From a virus: DNA of 24,037 nt. Shown piece by piece: positions 1 to 7,215 of this stretch (position 1 is its first letter; each line of letters starts with the position of its first letter). A program made the position numbers and the translations under genes. The notes under the pieces were generated by a model. The model was not told the origin of the DNA. It was given only the letters and a program-made list of their open reading frames with translations, and did no database searches. The stretch is from positions 1 through 24,037 of IMG/VR virus record IMGVR_UViG_3300045955_000179, one strand, 5' to 3'.

Positions 1-153
1 CGCCACGCGCGTGGCCCATTCGTTCAAGGCGGCGGCGCGCGCCACGCCGACGAGCTCCTCACTGATGCACGGGGCTTCAACGGGCCCAGCCCATTCACGT
101 GTCCACCGTCCGGACATCACGTCGAAGAACGCAAAATGTCGATAGACCGTCAT
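1..153 (-). CDS. Unknown distal tail-region protein, 3' end cut by window edge
   Basis: An open frame of 51 codons starts with ATG at 153 and runs off the left edge without a stop. It begins MTVYRHFAFFDV and continues through WTREWAGPV and ALNEWATRVA. The start overlaps the stop of the preceding gene by four bases (ATGA), the same coupling used by many genes in this operon, which is the main support for it. The residue mix is protein-like (W, Y and F spread along it, a helical C-terminal part). I do not recognise a family. Its place after the distal tail proteins suggests a tail, baseplate or lysis-associated product, but that is only position-based. Confidence 0.6.
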   Translation of the reverse strand, partial: MTVYRHFAFFDVMSGRWTREWAGPVEAPCISEELVGVARAAALNEWATRVA

Positions 154-452
154 GGTTTCTCGTCAACCTCAAACGAAAGACTGGCCGCATTCTGCGTGCT
201 GGTTCGTGTGGCCGTCACCGTCGTCGCATTCGTCAACCCGATGTGCGGAAACTGCGCAAGATTGCCTGCCCCGGAATCGTCATCCGTCCAAAACCCAAGA
301 AACCGCAGCGTCGCCTTGGCCATGTCCACCGACGAAATCGTCGCCGTGCCGCTGGACGAGGCGTTGGCGATCGCCGCCTGTCCACGCTGCATCGTCTTGA
401 TGATCGTGTAGCTGTCCGGGACCAACGTAGTAAAAGAACGCGTGATGGCCAT
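150..452 (-). CDS. Small beta-rich tail-region protein, paralogue of its upstream neighbour
   Basis: The 100-residue protein starts MAITRSFTTL and shares with the upstream gene product the N-terminal block PDSYTIIKTMQRG, a central TATIS segment, an LTNATTV/STSTTV strand and the C-terminal ending EVDEKP. The pattern of alternating short polar and hydrophobic strands fits a small beta-sandwich. Proteins of this look are common next to phage tail genes and are usually unnamed. The ATG lies directly after the TAA of the upstream gene. The pair is evidently a tandem duplication that has diverged in the middle. A structural role in the distal tail is inferred from position. Confidence 0.8.
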   Translation of the reverse strand: MAITRSFTTLVPDSYTIIKTMQRGQAAIANASSSGTATISSVDMAKATLRFLGFWTDDDSGAGNLAQFPHIGLTNATTVTATRTSTQNAASLSFEVDEKP

Positions 453-755
453 TTACGGCTTCTCGTCGACCTCGTAGCGAGCATCGTTCTGTTGAATGGG
501 CGTGCCGTTCCTCGTCGCCCTCACCGTGGTCGACGTGGACAGGTCGATCTGCGTCATCTCAGGAGGCAGCGCCCCAGCACCCGAATAGATCGCACCGTGC
601 CATCGCAAGGACGCCTTCGACATCGTCACAGCACTAATCGTGGCCGTGTTAGTGCTCTGACCCGCATTGATCGTGACCGTCCCGCGCTGCATCGTCTTGA
701 TGATGGTGTAGCTGTCAGGAGCGAGCGTCGTGAACGTGCGGGAGATGCCAGACAT
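453..755 (-). CDS. Small beta-rich tail-region protein, first copy of a tandem pair
   Basis: A 100-residue product reads MSGISRTFTTLAPDSY from the ATG at 755. This ATG forms a TGATG junction with the upstream stop, and GGAG lies eight bases ahead of it. A GTG one codon earlier is possible. The N-terminal block TTLAPDSYTIIKTMQRG and the ending YEVDEKP match the next gene closely, while the centre (SKASLRWHGAIYSGAG) is distinct. It has no cysteines and a strand-rich pattern. Likely a minor virion or tail-tip protein; the exact role is unknown. Confidence 0.8.
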   Translation of the reverse strand: MSGISRTFTTLAPDSYTIIKTMQRGTVTINAGQSTNTATISAVTMSKASLRWHGAIYSGAGALPPEMTQIDLSTSTTVRATRNGTPIQQNDARYEVDEKP

Positions 756-1540
756 CACGCGAACTCCACGGGCGAGACGCGGACGCTGCCAGTCGTGCCG
801 CTGCTGATCTTGGCGTAGATCGCATCGCCAGGCTCGAGGACAAACCCGTCAAGGATGACGGTCTCTCCGGCGGGGATCAGTTGATTCAGAATGTTCTGCC
901 GATCGGTTTGTGAGCCACCACTCGGTCGTATTTCCACCGTCACCGTGCGCGCGGCCGTATCCGTGTTCGTCACGGTGAGCGCCGGCACGGTCGTGTGCGT
1001 GACGCCCGATCCCGGGCACGTGTAGTACGCCGTGAGCGTCGTGCTCAGGGCACTGCCGTCGTCGACGACCAACGTCACGCCAGCCGTCGCACCAGTCAGT
1101 TCCGTGACCTCCCCGCGCAGGGCAATCTGTCCAGCCGTCGCAGAGGCCGAGATCGACCGAAGGGTATCGCTCGGGTCGAGAAACCAGGGCCCCTCGAAGA
1201 TCGCGGTCTCGCCAGGCTGCAGCAATTTCATCGCCGCCACACAGGTCGCCGCGCTCCGAGAGCCGCCATTCGGCACCAGGTGCACTTCGAACGGGAGCGT
1301 CGCGGAATGGTTGTTCGTCACGGTCAGGGAATGGAGGATCCCGACCGTGATCCCGGACCCGAAGGTGAAGTGTGTCGTCTCGGTGGTGATGATGTCGTCG
1401 CCGTCGATCGGCTTCGCGGCGACGCGCACGACCGAGGCGTCGTCGACGTCGTAGACCGGCAACGCGAGCCGCCCGATAATCGCCGCGCGATTAAGCCTCT
1501 CCTGCTTGAGGACGTCGTTGGTGGCCCAGAGCGCGCCCAT
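755..1540 (-). CDS. Distal tail-region protein with two repeated beta domains
   Basis: The 261-residue protein begins MGALWATNDVLKQERLNRAAI, a helical-looking lead, followed by two similar beta-sandwich-like modules. Module one (about residues 55-150) contains HSLTVTNNHSATLPFEVHLVP and LQPGETAIFEGPWFLDPSDTL. Module two (about 165-261) contains PALTVTNTDTAARTVTVEIRP and LIPAGETVILDGFVLEPGDAI. The shared pattern LTVTN..... / PSGGS / PxGETxIxxG / LxPxDxIxA shows an internal duplication. The start has a strong site, AGGAG seven bases upstream. Modules like this occur in phage tail-tip and fibre-associated proteins, so a structural role is likely, but I cannot name a family. Confidence 0.8.
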   Translation of the reverse strand: MGALWATNDVLKQERLNRAAIIGRLALPVYDVDDASVVRVAAKPIDGDDIITTETTHFTFGSGITVGILHSLTVTNNHSATLPFEVHLVPNGGSRSAATCVAAMKLLQPGETAIFEGPWFLDPSDTLRSISASATAGQIALRGEVTELTGATAGVTLVVDDGSALSTTLTAYYTCPGSGVTHTTVPALTVTNTDTAARTVTVEIRPSGGSQTDRQNILNQLIPAGETVILDGFVLEPGDAIYAKISSGTTGSVRVSPVEFA

Positions 1541-1550
1541 CAGTGGACTC

Positions 1551-2024
1551 CTACACGGCCGCGAACGTGATCGTCCATTCGATCGTCACCGCAATGTCGA
1601 TCGTCTTGACGATGGCGCTCGAGAACAGGCGGCGGGCAAACAGGGTGCCCCCTGACGCCGCATTAAAGAGGCCGGCCTCGCGAAGCGTGTTCCCGTTCGC
1701 GTCATTGGGCCCCAAGTAGTACCGCACCACCATCGCCGCGGTACTCGTGGTGATCTGCGTAAACACGTCGCGGAACACCTCCGCGCCCAGCGCGGTATCG
1801 CCACTCGCCGGCGTGCCGCTGCCCGTCCCGACCGCGAGGTGCGTGAGTTTGCCTACGCCAGTCCCTCCCAGGAATCGATCCCGCAAGAAATTGAGCCCGA
1901 CGGCCGTGATCAGGTTGTGCCCTTCGTCCCGGAGCCGCCTGGCGCCATCTGGGGCATGGAGCCAGACGCGGACATTCACACCCACGCGCGCGCCGTCCAG
2001 ACCCTGCCGGCGGGACCGCCTCAC
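1551..2024 (-). CDS. Phage tail fibre/baseplate-associated structural protein
   Basis: A 157-residue product from a GTG at 2024 overlaps the stop of the hub gene (GTGA). The core GLNFLRDRFLGG, LTHLAVGTGSGTP, ALGAEVFRDV, REAGLFNAASGGTLFARRLF and IEWTITF follows a pattern frequent in unnamed phage tail proteins located after the hub: 'GTG...P...T.L..E..R' followed by 'EaGLF' and 'r....' strands. The first 15 residues (RRSRRQGLDGARVG) are basic and low in complexity, so the true start could be an internal GTG at VNVRVWLHAPDG. The role is inferred to be distal tail or fibre attachment. Confidence 0.8.
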   Translation of the reverse strand: MRRSRRQGLDGARVGVNVRVWLHAPDGARRLRDEGHNLITAVGLNFLRDRFLGGTGVGKLTHLAVGTGSGTPASGDTALGAEVFRDVFTQITTSTAAMVVRYYLGPNDANGNTLREAGLFNAASGGTLFARRLFSSAIVKTIDIAVTIEWTITFAAV

Positions 2025-3445
2025 GCGGCCCTCACGGCACTGAAGTCCACCAGGGCCACGCCCACCTGACGCTCCGGCGCCGCGGACGGCGAACTCAGAC
2101 TGTCGCTGACCGTCGCGCTGTCCGCGAGCAGGGTCAAGCCGACCACCACTTCGTTCTCGTTGATGACGAACTGCCGGCCGATCTTCAGGATGCGGCGGAA
2201 GTACTCCTGCCAGCCGCCGTACGGGTCGCCGGAAATCGCGCGAATGCCATAGCGGATCTCCGTGAGCCCAGCAGGCACAAAGGCCGTCACCGCCTCAATA
2301 AGAAAGTCTTCATCGATGCCGTGGACTGGGAAGTCCATAGGGACGAGCTGGCCAGGCGCGTACCCCGGTTCCCTCGTCTCACAGTCGATCACGCGTCCGA
2401 TCGAGCCATAGCGGTCCAGGATGGCTTGCACCGCAGCGATCGCGGCGTCGACCGAGTCGATATTCGTGCGCTCCTCGACCCGTGAGTAGCGGCCGCTGCC
2501 TCCTTCGATCGCCTGGCGCGCCGAGACTTCAGAACCCTTCGCCGCCGAGATAATTATGGGAAAGAGGCCCTTGTAGGTCACCTCGAGGTCGTCGCTGGCC
2601 GTCAAGACTGTCCCACCAGTGTCCTGCGAGATCTCCGCCGCCCCCTTAGACCAGTACCAATCCTTCCCGGTGTCAACCTGCCGAATGCCGACGGTCTTGC
2701 TGACTGCGTTGACCGTGATCGTGGGTGCCTCGCCGACCTTGAACGCGGTGTTGAAGGTCCGCCGCTCGCTGTCCCCGGCGAACCGCTCGACCCGCGTGCT
2801 GGTCAACCCGGTGCCGGCGCGAAGCACCTGTCGATTCCGGTAGTGCTGCCGGTCGGGGCGGATCCGGAGCGTGCCGTTCGTGACCGTCAGTGAGTCGAGC
2901 GGGGCGGGCGCGGCAATGGAGGTCCGGTCGCGAAACTGCAGCACCTTATTCGCGTCGATGCGCCACACCATCCCCGTGAGCTCTGCGAGCTCGTTAAAGG
3001 CCTGCGTCACAGAGATCCAGTTGAACACGGCCTTCTGAATCGTCGGCCCAGTCTCAACTCCAGTCGTACTAATCCCTTCGTCCGACATCTCCTGCGTGAC
3101 GATGTCGAGCACGATCGCCTTGAGCGTTTGGTTCGTGTAGGCCTTGGCGATCAAATGCCGGTCGCAGATGCTGCTAAACTCGGCCGCGCGACAACTGAAC
3201 ACCAACCGATCGTTGGCGGGCGTGGCGGTTTCCTCGGGTTCGAGCAGCATCCCGCCGAACCGGCGCACCCCGTCCTCGAGCACGAGGATCTCCTGGCCGT
3301 CGAGCGGGACGAACCCCCCCACGACATCCGAAAACCGGAGCGAGAGCTGCCCGCGGCCGTCCAGGTGGTCCTCCCAGCGCACATCGGCGGCCCCGTCCAC
3401 AAAGTCGGTCCGCTCGACGCCGGCCACCTGAATCATGATCGCCAT
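2021..3445 (-). CDS. Tail hub / distal tail baseplate protein
   Basis: The 474-residue protein directly follows the tape measure gene, the usual site for the tail hub. N-terminal residues VAGVERTDFVDGAADVRWEDHLDGRGQLSL and EILVLEDGVRRFGGML look like the first beta-barrel of gp27/gpD-like hub proteins. Next come TNQTLKAIVLDIV and a helical FNWISVTQAFNELAELTGMVWRID segment, which has the shape of the hub's helical insertion. The central and C-terminal parts are strand-rich, with GYAPGQLVPMDFP and FLIEAVTAFVPAGLTEIRYGI. I see no peptidase or lysozyme motif. The assignment rests on position plus overall fold pattern, so the exact family is uncertain. The ATG at 3445 lies two bases after the tape measure stop codon region. 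Confidence 0.75.
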   Translation of the reverse strand: MAIMIQVAGVERTDFVDGAADVRWEDHLDGRGQLSLRFSDVVGGFVPLDGQEILVLEDGVRRFGGMLLEPEETATPANDRLVFSCRAAEFSSICDRHLIAKAYTNQTLKAIVLDIVTQEMSDEGISTTGVETGPTIQKAVFNWISVTQAFNELAELTGMVWRIDANKVLQFRDRTSIAAPAPLDSLTVTNGTLRIRPDRQHYRNRQVLRAGTGLTSTRVERFAGDSERRTFNTAFKVGEAPTITVNAVSKTVGIRQVDTGKDWYWSKGAAEISQDTGGTVLTASDDLEVTYKGLFPIIISAAKGSEVSARQAIEGGSGRYSRVEERTNIDSVDAAIAAVQAILDRYGSIGRVIDCETREPGYAPGQLVPMDFPVHGIDEDFLIEAVTAFVPAGLTEIRYGIRAISGDPYGGWQEYFRRILKIGRQFVINENEVVVGLTLLADSATVSDSLSSPSAAPERQVGVALVDFSAVRAA

Positions 3446-5326
3446 CTACACCAGCCCCACCAGAGAGAGCTCGTGCGGCATGTGCCGCATGACAGTGCGA
3501 GCAACCTCGCGGCCATCGAGATTCGTATGCACGTGAATGACCGTCTCGCGCCCACCACCGATCAGCGAGCCCAGCCGATCGAGCGGAATGACCGCCTCCG
3601 TCCCCGCCTCGCCGAGGAGCCCCATCAACGGCCGCGTCACAATCCCGCCCTCCGCGAACTCCGGCGTGTCCGAATTTTTGATCGCCATAACATTCGCGAA
3701 CCCGGCAGCCGCCGCCCCGGCGGCCAACACTAGGTTGAACGGCCACGGGGTCGTCGCGAGCGTCTTGGCGATGGACAGATAGGTCGCGATGATCGCTTCC
3801 GCAATCGCGAAGGCCTTGTACTTCTTCCCGAGGGCACCGAAGATGCCCCCCGCGAGCGTGACGAATCCGGTCATCGTCCTCCCGATCAACTGAGTACTCC
3901 CGACCGCCGCATCAACATATTTGTCGTAATTCATCACCCAGTCAGCGATAACACCACCCATCCTCGTAAACACTGCTGCCGTGGTAAACCCCAACTCGTC
4001 GAAGTGTGCCGCGGTATTGAAGGTCGTCTGGATGACCGACTCCATGAACCTATCAAGGGAAGATTTCGAGCGCTGATCAAACTCCTCCAACTTCAGCGCC
4101 ATGTTTTCGAACTCTTCCTCCATCGTCGGGGCAATGTCTCCGACAATCTGCATCTTGCTGCGAGCCGCCGCCGCGTCGAATTCCGCGAGAGCGTTCCCCA
4201 TCTTCAAGATGTCGTCACTGATGCGATCGCTCGCCGGCTTGAAGGCCTCCATCGACATCTCGCTCCAGTGCTTGGCGATCTTCTTCGTCGTCTTCTCGCT
4301 GTCGTCTCCGAGACCCAGCATCTTGCCCGCCGTGGCCTGCGCCACGGTGCCCACGGCTTCGATGGGCGTGAACATCTTGACGAGTTGGGCATCGGCAGCC
4401 GCCGCACTCGCGGTCAGCCACTCCGCGGCGGTCGCCGCAAATCCCAGCTTTTCTCCCAAGAACGGGATCTTCGTCACGGCCTCAGCGATCAAGGCCAGGA
4501 ACTTCGCGACGGCGGAATAGGCCGCCGTCAATCCGCGCATGATCCAGTCCACGAAGAACCCCGTCACTTGCCCGACGACGTTGGCAATCTGACCGAGCAC
4601 CGTCATCAGCCCAGACAACGCCGGCAGGAGCGGGCCCACGATCTTCGCCGTCACGGCCATCAGCTGCGTGCCCATCAGCCCGAGCTTGTCGCCAAAGTCG
4701 TCGGCGGCCGCGACCGTTTGTTCGTCGATGACGAGGCCAAGGTTTTCGAACTCGGCCGCCGCCTCTGCGAGATTGCCGGTCAGCGCCGGCAGGAGATCCA
4801 CGCCGCCCTTGCCGAACAACGTCTTCGACGCGAGCAGCTGCTCGCCCTTGTTTTGAATATTGCCGACGGCATCGGCAAGTTTGAAAAACTGATCCTCCGG
4901 CCGCATCATGCGAAGGTCCTGGAGGTTCAGTCCGAGCTTGCCGACCAGGCCCGCCAGGCCTTTGTCACCCGAGGCCAACCGGGCGCCGAGCTCGGCTGAG
5001 GCCTTCGCGGCGGCCTCCATCGACACCCCGCTTTGACTCAGGGCGCCCCCGAGCTTTTGTAACCCCGTGGTCGAGATCCCCGTCTTGCCAGACAAATCCG
5101 TGAGCGTGCCGGCAAAGTCGGTCATCGATTTCACGGCGCCGACGATCGCCGTGACGGTGAACGCGCCCGCGACCCACTTTCCGAAGTTGGCGAGTCCCCC
5201 TTGCGTCCCTTCGACTTTCTTTTCGAAGTCGCCGACAGAATTGCCGGCCGACGCGAGTCCGCTCGTGAGCCCGGACCCATCGGTGACGAGCTCGAGGACC
5301 GCCCGCCCGAGGCGCTCGAGACTCAC
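3446..5326 (-). CDS. Tail tape measure protein
   Basis: This 626-residue protein is long, rich in Ala and Gly and mostly helical, as tape measures are. Amphipathic helices follow from the N-terminus (GNSVGDFEKKVEGTQGGLANFGKWVAGAF). Hydrophobic membrane-like stretches lie in the middle (LLPALSGLMTVLGQIANVVG, VTGFFVDWIM) and near the end (AFAIAEAIIATYLSIAKTL, LVLAAGAAAAGFANVMAI). The C-terminus has the typical signature EFAEGGIVTRPLMGLLGEAGTEAVIPLDRL. The GTG start overlaps the stop of the chaperone frame by four bases. Known tape measures span about 0.15 nm per residue, so a tail of roughly 90 nm would be expected, which fits a siphovirus. Confidence 0.95.
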   Translation of the reverse strand: MSLERLGRAVLELVTDGSGLTSGLASAGNSVGDFEKKVEGTQGGLANFGKWVAGAFTVTAIVGAVKSMTDFAGTLTDLSGKTGISTTGLQKLGGALSQSGVSMEAAAKASAELGARLASGDKGLAGLVGKLGLNLQDLRMMRPEDQFFKLADAVGNIQNKGEQLLASKTLFGKGGVDLLPALTGNLAEAAAEFENLGLVIDEQTVAAADDFGDKLGLMGTQLMAVTAKIVGPLLPALSGLMTVLGQIANVVGQVTGFFVDWIMRGLTAAYSAVAKFLALIAEAVTKIPFLGEKLGFAATAAEWLTASAAAADAQLVKMFTPIEAVGTVAQATAGKMLGLGDDSEKTTKKIAKHWSEMSMEAFKPASDRISDDILKMGNALAEFDAAAARSKMQIVGDIAPTMEEEFENMALKLEEFDQRSKSSLDRFMESVIQTTFNTAAHFDELGFTTAAVFTRMGGVIADWVMNYDKYVDAAVGSTQLIGRTMTGFVTLAGGIFGALGKKYKAFAIAEAIIATYLSIAKTLATTPWPFNLVLAAGAAAAGFANVMAIKNSDTPEFAEGGIVTRPLMGLLGEAGTEAVIPLDRLGSLIGGGRETVIHVHTNLDGREVARTVMRHMPHELSLVGLV

Positions 5327-6020
5327 AACGCGCCCACCTCACGGAAGCCGATGCCCATCGCGGCCAATCCCTCGGGGGTCGCCCGGTGCGCTCGCGCACG
5401 GCGGCCCGCCGCGCGGGCGAGACGATCGCGCACCGCGCGCGCATCGCCGGGTTTCAGTGACCCCGTCCCGAGCGCCGTTACCTGGACCGCGAGCAGGGCT
5501 TCCTCGGCTTGCAGCCGGGGCATCATCGTGAGGGAGGCCCGGACGAGGGCCATCGGCATCCGCATCAGCCAGTCCGCCGGAGAGCCGCCGTAGAAGCGCG
5601 CGAGCCGCGGGGCGAGGTCGCCCCAGTCGTCGACCTGGCCCCCGCCGTCCGACGCGTGGCTCCCGCCGCCCGGCGGGCCGGCCGCGACGAGAGCTCCGTA
5701 AAAGCCTGGAGAATGGCGACGCGCTGGACATCAGAAAGACGGGCCTGGACGTCGGCCGGCGCCGCGAGCACGATCTCGCAGACCCGCGCGAGGGCCACCG
5801 CGGCCGTCGCGAGGTCCTCGTCGGAGAGGGTCCCCACCGTGCCGCCGCGGAACTGTTCGAGCTGCGCGATCTGCGGCCGCAGGCGCTCGACCTCCGCGAG
5901 CTGCGCGATGCTCAGTCGATCGGGCCGATGGAGCTCGTACAACGCTCCGTCGATCCGGACATGGACCGGATCGACCAACGTCGCCAGATCCAGAAGAGGG
6001 GCATCATTGGCCATGGACAT
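5323..6020 (-). CDS. Tail assembly chaperone, frameshifted long product (gpGT-like)
   Basis: The long product, about 232 residues, needs a -1 shift from the gpG-like frame. The -1 frame opens after a stop at 5731-5733 and stays open to the stop at 5323. It encodes DDWGDLAPRLARFYGGSPADW, then MRMPMALVRASLTMM and RLQAEEALLAVQVTALGTGS, before an Arg/Ala-rich end. The block DDWGDL...RFYGGSPADWL lies upstream of any ATG in that frame, so independent initiation would lose it. A -1 shift is the usual arrangement for siphovirus chaperones. One alternative remains: the short frame ends in a TGATG, so the last 80 residues could be made by re-initiation at 5565. Confidence 0.7.
5565..6020 (-). CDS. Tail assembly chaperone, short product (gpG-like)
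   Basis: This 151-residue frame starts MSMANDAPLLDLATLVDP. AAGGAG sits just upstream, and the second ATG at 6014 is better spaced from it and could be the true start. Residues 1-105 are well ordered: VHVRIDGALYELHRPDRLSIAQLAEVERL, then helices EDLATAAVALARVCEIVL and LSDVQRVAILQAFTEL. After about residue 110 the frame turns to low-complexity Arg/Thr/Ser/Ala sequence, while the -1 frame becomes protein-like. This and its place between the tail tube and tape measure genes fit the short product of a gpG/gpGT chaperone pair, which coats the tape measure during tail assembly. Confidence 0.75.
   Translation of the reverse strand: MSMANDAPLLDLATLVDPVHVRIDGALYELHRPDRLSIAQLAEVERLRPQIAQLEQFRGGTVGTLSDEDLATAAVALARVCEIVLAAPADVQARLSDVQRVAILQAFTELSSRPARRAAGATRRTAGARSTTGATSPRGSRASTAALRRTG
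5696..5706 (-). other. Candidate -1 ribosomal frameshift site
   Basis: On the coding strand the codons GCT TTT ACG of the short chaperone frame contain four T residues (5700-5703). Slipping back one base on TTTT gives TAC GGA GCT and joins the conserved downstream frame. It is not a perfect X-XXY-YYZ heptamer. A second candidate is the G run near 5640-5646, where GCG GGG GCC could slip to the same frame. The shift must happen between 5568 and 5730. Which of the two is used cannot be told by eye. Confidence 0.4.
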
Positions 6021-6064
6021 ACGCTCCTTCGCCACACCCCGCGGGCGGACTACGCCGGCGGGCC

Positions 6065-6397
6065 TTACACCAACCGGATCGCGGCCACCGTCACACCGGT
6101 GACCGCGCTGAAATCCACGAAGACCTCCTCCGCACCCTGGTTGTACATGGTGGGCGGGAAGGGCCCGATGATCCGCTCGGTCGACGTGCCGAGCGCCACG
6201 ACCCGGTCGGCGATCGCCTGGCCATCGACGCTTCCAGGCGTCTGGAACGTGACGTTGCACGCGTTCGACGTCGTCTTGATGTGCAGGCATTCCTTGCCAC
6301 CGTTCGGGATCGAGTGCCCGTCGACGTTGGCCGCGGAATAGGTCGGCGTCAGGCCGGCCCGGGTGACTTGCTGGACGGTCAGCGCGGTGCGCGCCAT
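6065..6397 (-). CDS. Small conserved tail-region structural protein
   Basis: The 110-residue protein starts MARTALTVQQVTRAGL with AAGGAG seven bases ahead of its ATG. It has a strand-rich pattern: TPTYSAANVDGHSIPN, KECLHIKTTSNACNVTFQTPG, a DGQAIADRVVAL segment, IIGPFPPTMYNQ and VFVDFSAVTGVTVAAIRL. Small proteins with the layout 'N-G-ordered strands, dGl.v.D..V, GPFP...Y' are common in phage tail operons between tube and chaperones and are generally unnamed. Two cysteines are present. It is probably a virion protein such as a tail or head decoration domain; no enzymatic motif is visible. Confidence 0.85.
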   Translation of the reverse strand: MARTALTVQQVTRAGLTPTYSAANVDGHSIPNGGKECLHIKTTSNACNVTFQTPGSVDGQAIADRVVALGTSTERIIGPFPPTMYNQGAEEVFVDFSAVTGVTVAAIRLV

Positions 6398-6597
6398 CGG
6401 TGTGCTCCTTGTTCAGGCCGTGCAGACGTCTGCACGGCAAACCCAATTCCTACTCGCCGGCACTCAGCCTCCAACCGGCCTAGGGCTTCTGCCGCCGCGC
6501 CGAGCTGCGTGCGGTGCCGCCGAATGGCCGACTTGTGCGCGGCGACCTCCCGTCGCAGATCGACGAGGCGGTTCGAGAGCGTCCCTGGCTCCACCAT
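6379..6597 (-). CDS. Small helical/coiled-coil protein of unknown role
   Basis: A 72-residue frame sits in the three-base-spaced gap after the tail tube gene and overlaps the next gene by 19 bases. Residues 8-50 (LSNRLVDLRREVAAHKSAIR, then HRTQLGAAAEALGRLEAECRR) form one long charged amphipathic helix with a coiled-coil pattern. The end (FAVQTSARPEQGAHRWRAPR) is basic and is encoded by a 22-bp perfect palindrome. The ribosome binding site is weak, so coupling to the upstream gene is likely. Small coiled-coil proteins can act as assembly factors. It could also be a chance frame, but without it the stretch would be an unusually large gap in this operon. Confidence 0.6.
   Translation of the reverse strand: MVEPGTLSNRLVDLRREVAAHKSAIRRHRTQLGAAAEALGRLEAECRRVGIGFAVQTSARPEQGAHRWRAPR
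6417..6438. repeat. 22-bp perfect palindrome inside coding sequence
   Basis: The 22 bases from 6417 to 6438 are their own reverse complement. The 16-base core is GTGCAGACGTCTGCAC, with GCC/GGC flanks. The same core recurs at 23096-23111, and a 15-base half with its flank recurs at 16796-16810. It lies in the C-terminal codons (AVQTSAR) of the small coiled-coil gene. Confidence 0.85.
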
Positions 6598-6600
6598 CGC

Positions 6601-7203
6601 TCAGGCCGGATCTTGATGCTGGGCCACCAGCCGGCCGAACCGTTCGTCGGCCGAGACCGCACTCGGATCGATGATGGCCGTCCACTCGAGCGCCAAGCCG
6701 GCGGGCTCGTCCTTGCGGTAGATGACCTCGGGCTCGCCCGTCTGGAACGCAATCGGCACTTCGTACTGGAGATTCCATCCGTCCCCGTACGGCGACACAC
6801 CGCCACGCACGAGGATGGCCCGCTGCGCGACCGCGGACCCGCGCGAGAGGCCGATCTTCTTGTAACCCGCCGTGCCGGCGCCCGCCGGGACAGTGGTCAC
6901 CGAGTTCATGTTGAGCGCGTGCCGGTACTGCTCGAGCGTGATGTCGGCGAGCACGAGCCGAATCATCAAGTCCTCCTCCGTGCGGAAGACCTTTCGCGGC
7001 GCCGTGTCGCCGAGCGAGCGCCAGCGCTCGATCGACTGCGCGTGCTGCACCGTGACGCCCTCGTCCATGTAGTTCAAGTCGCCAGACGTGCCCACCTTGA
7101 GCCAGTTGCCCGCGGGCGCAACATTGATCAGCGGGAAGGCCTCCCCCACCGGCGCGAACCACACCACGAACGGCGCGGCGATCACTTCATACGGGACGGG
7201 CAT
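6601..7203 (-). CDS. Major tail (tube) protein
   Basis: A 200-residue product starts MPVPYEVIAAPFVVWFAPVG with AAGGAG eight bases upstream. The pattern is typical of siphovirus tube proteins: an N-terminal 'P..vwvAPvGe.fP' strand, a GNWLKVGTSGDLNYMDEGV segment, a central helix ITLEQYRHALNM, and C-terminal strands GWNLQYEVPIAFQTG, EVIYRKDEPAGLALEWTAIID. About 200 residues is a normal size for a tube monomer. Its place before the chaperones and after the gpZ-like gene supports the call. No immunoglobulin-like C-terminal extension is visible. Confidence 0.85.
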   Translation of the reverse strand: MPVPYEVIAAPFVVWFAPVGEAFPLINVAPAGNWLKVGTSGDLNYMDEGVTVQHAQSIERWRSLGDTAPRKVFRTEEDLMIRLVLADITLEQYRHALNMNSVTTVPAGAGTAGYKKIGLSRGSAVAQRAILVRGGVSPYGDGWNLQYEVPIAFQTGEPEVIYRKDEPAGLALEWTAIIDPSAVSADERFGRLVAQHQDPA

Positions 7204-7215
7204 AGCGATAACTCC

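Noticed and set aside
99-818. Plus-strand frame with an apparent internal repeat (LHRLDDRVAVR and LHRLDDGVAVR)
   Set aside because: The repeat is just the antisense image of the two paralogous minus-strand genes.
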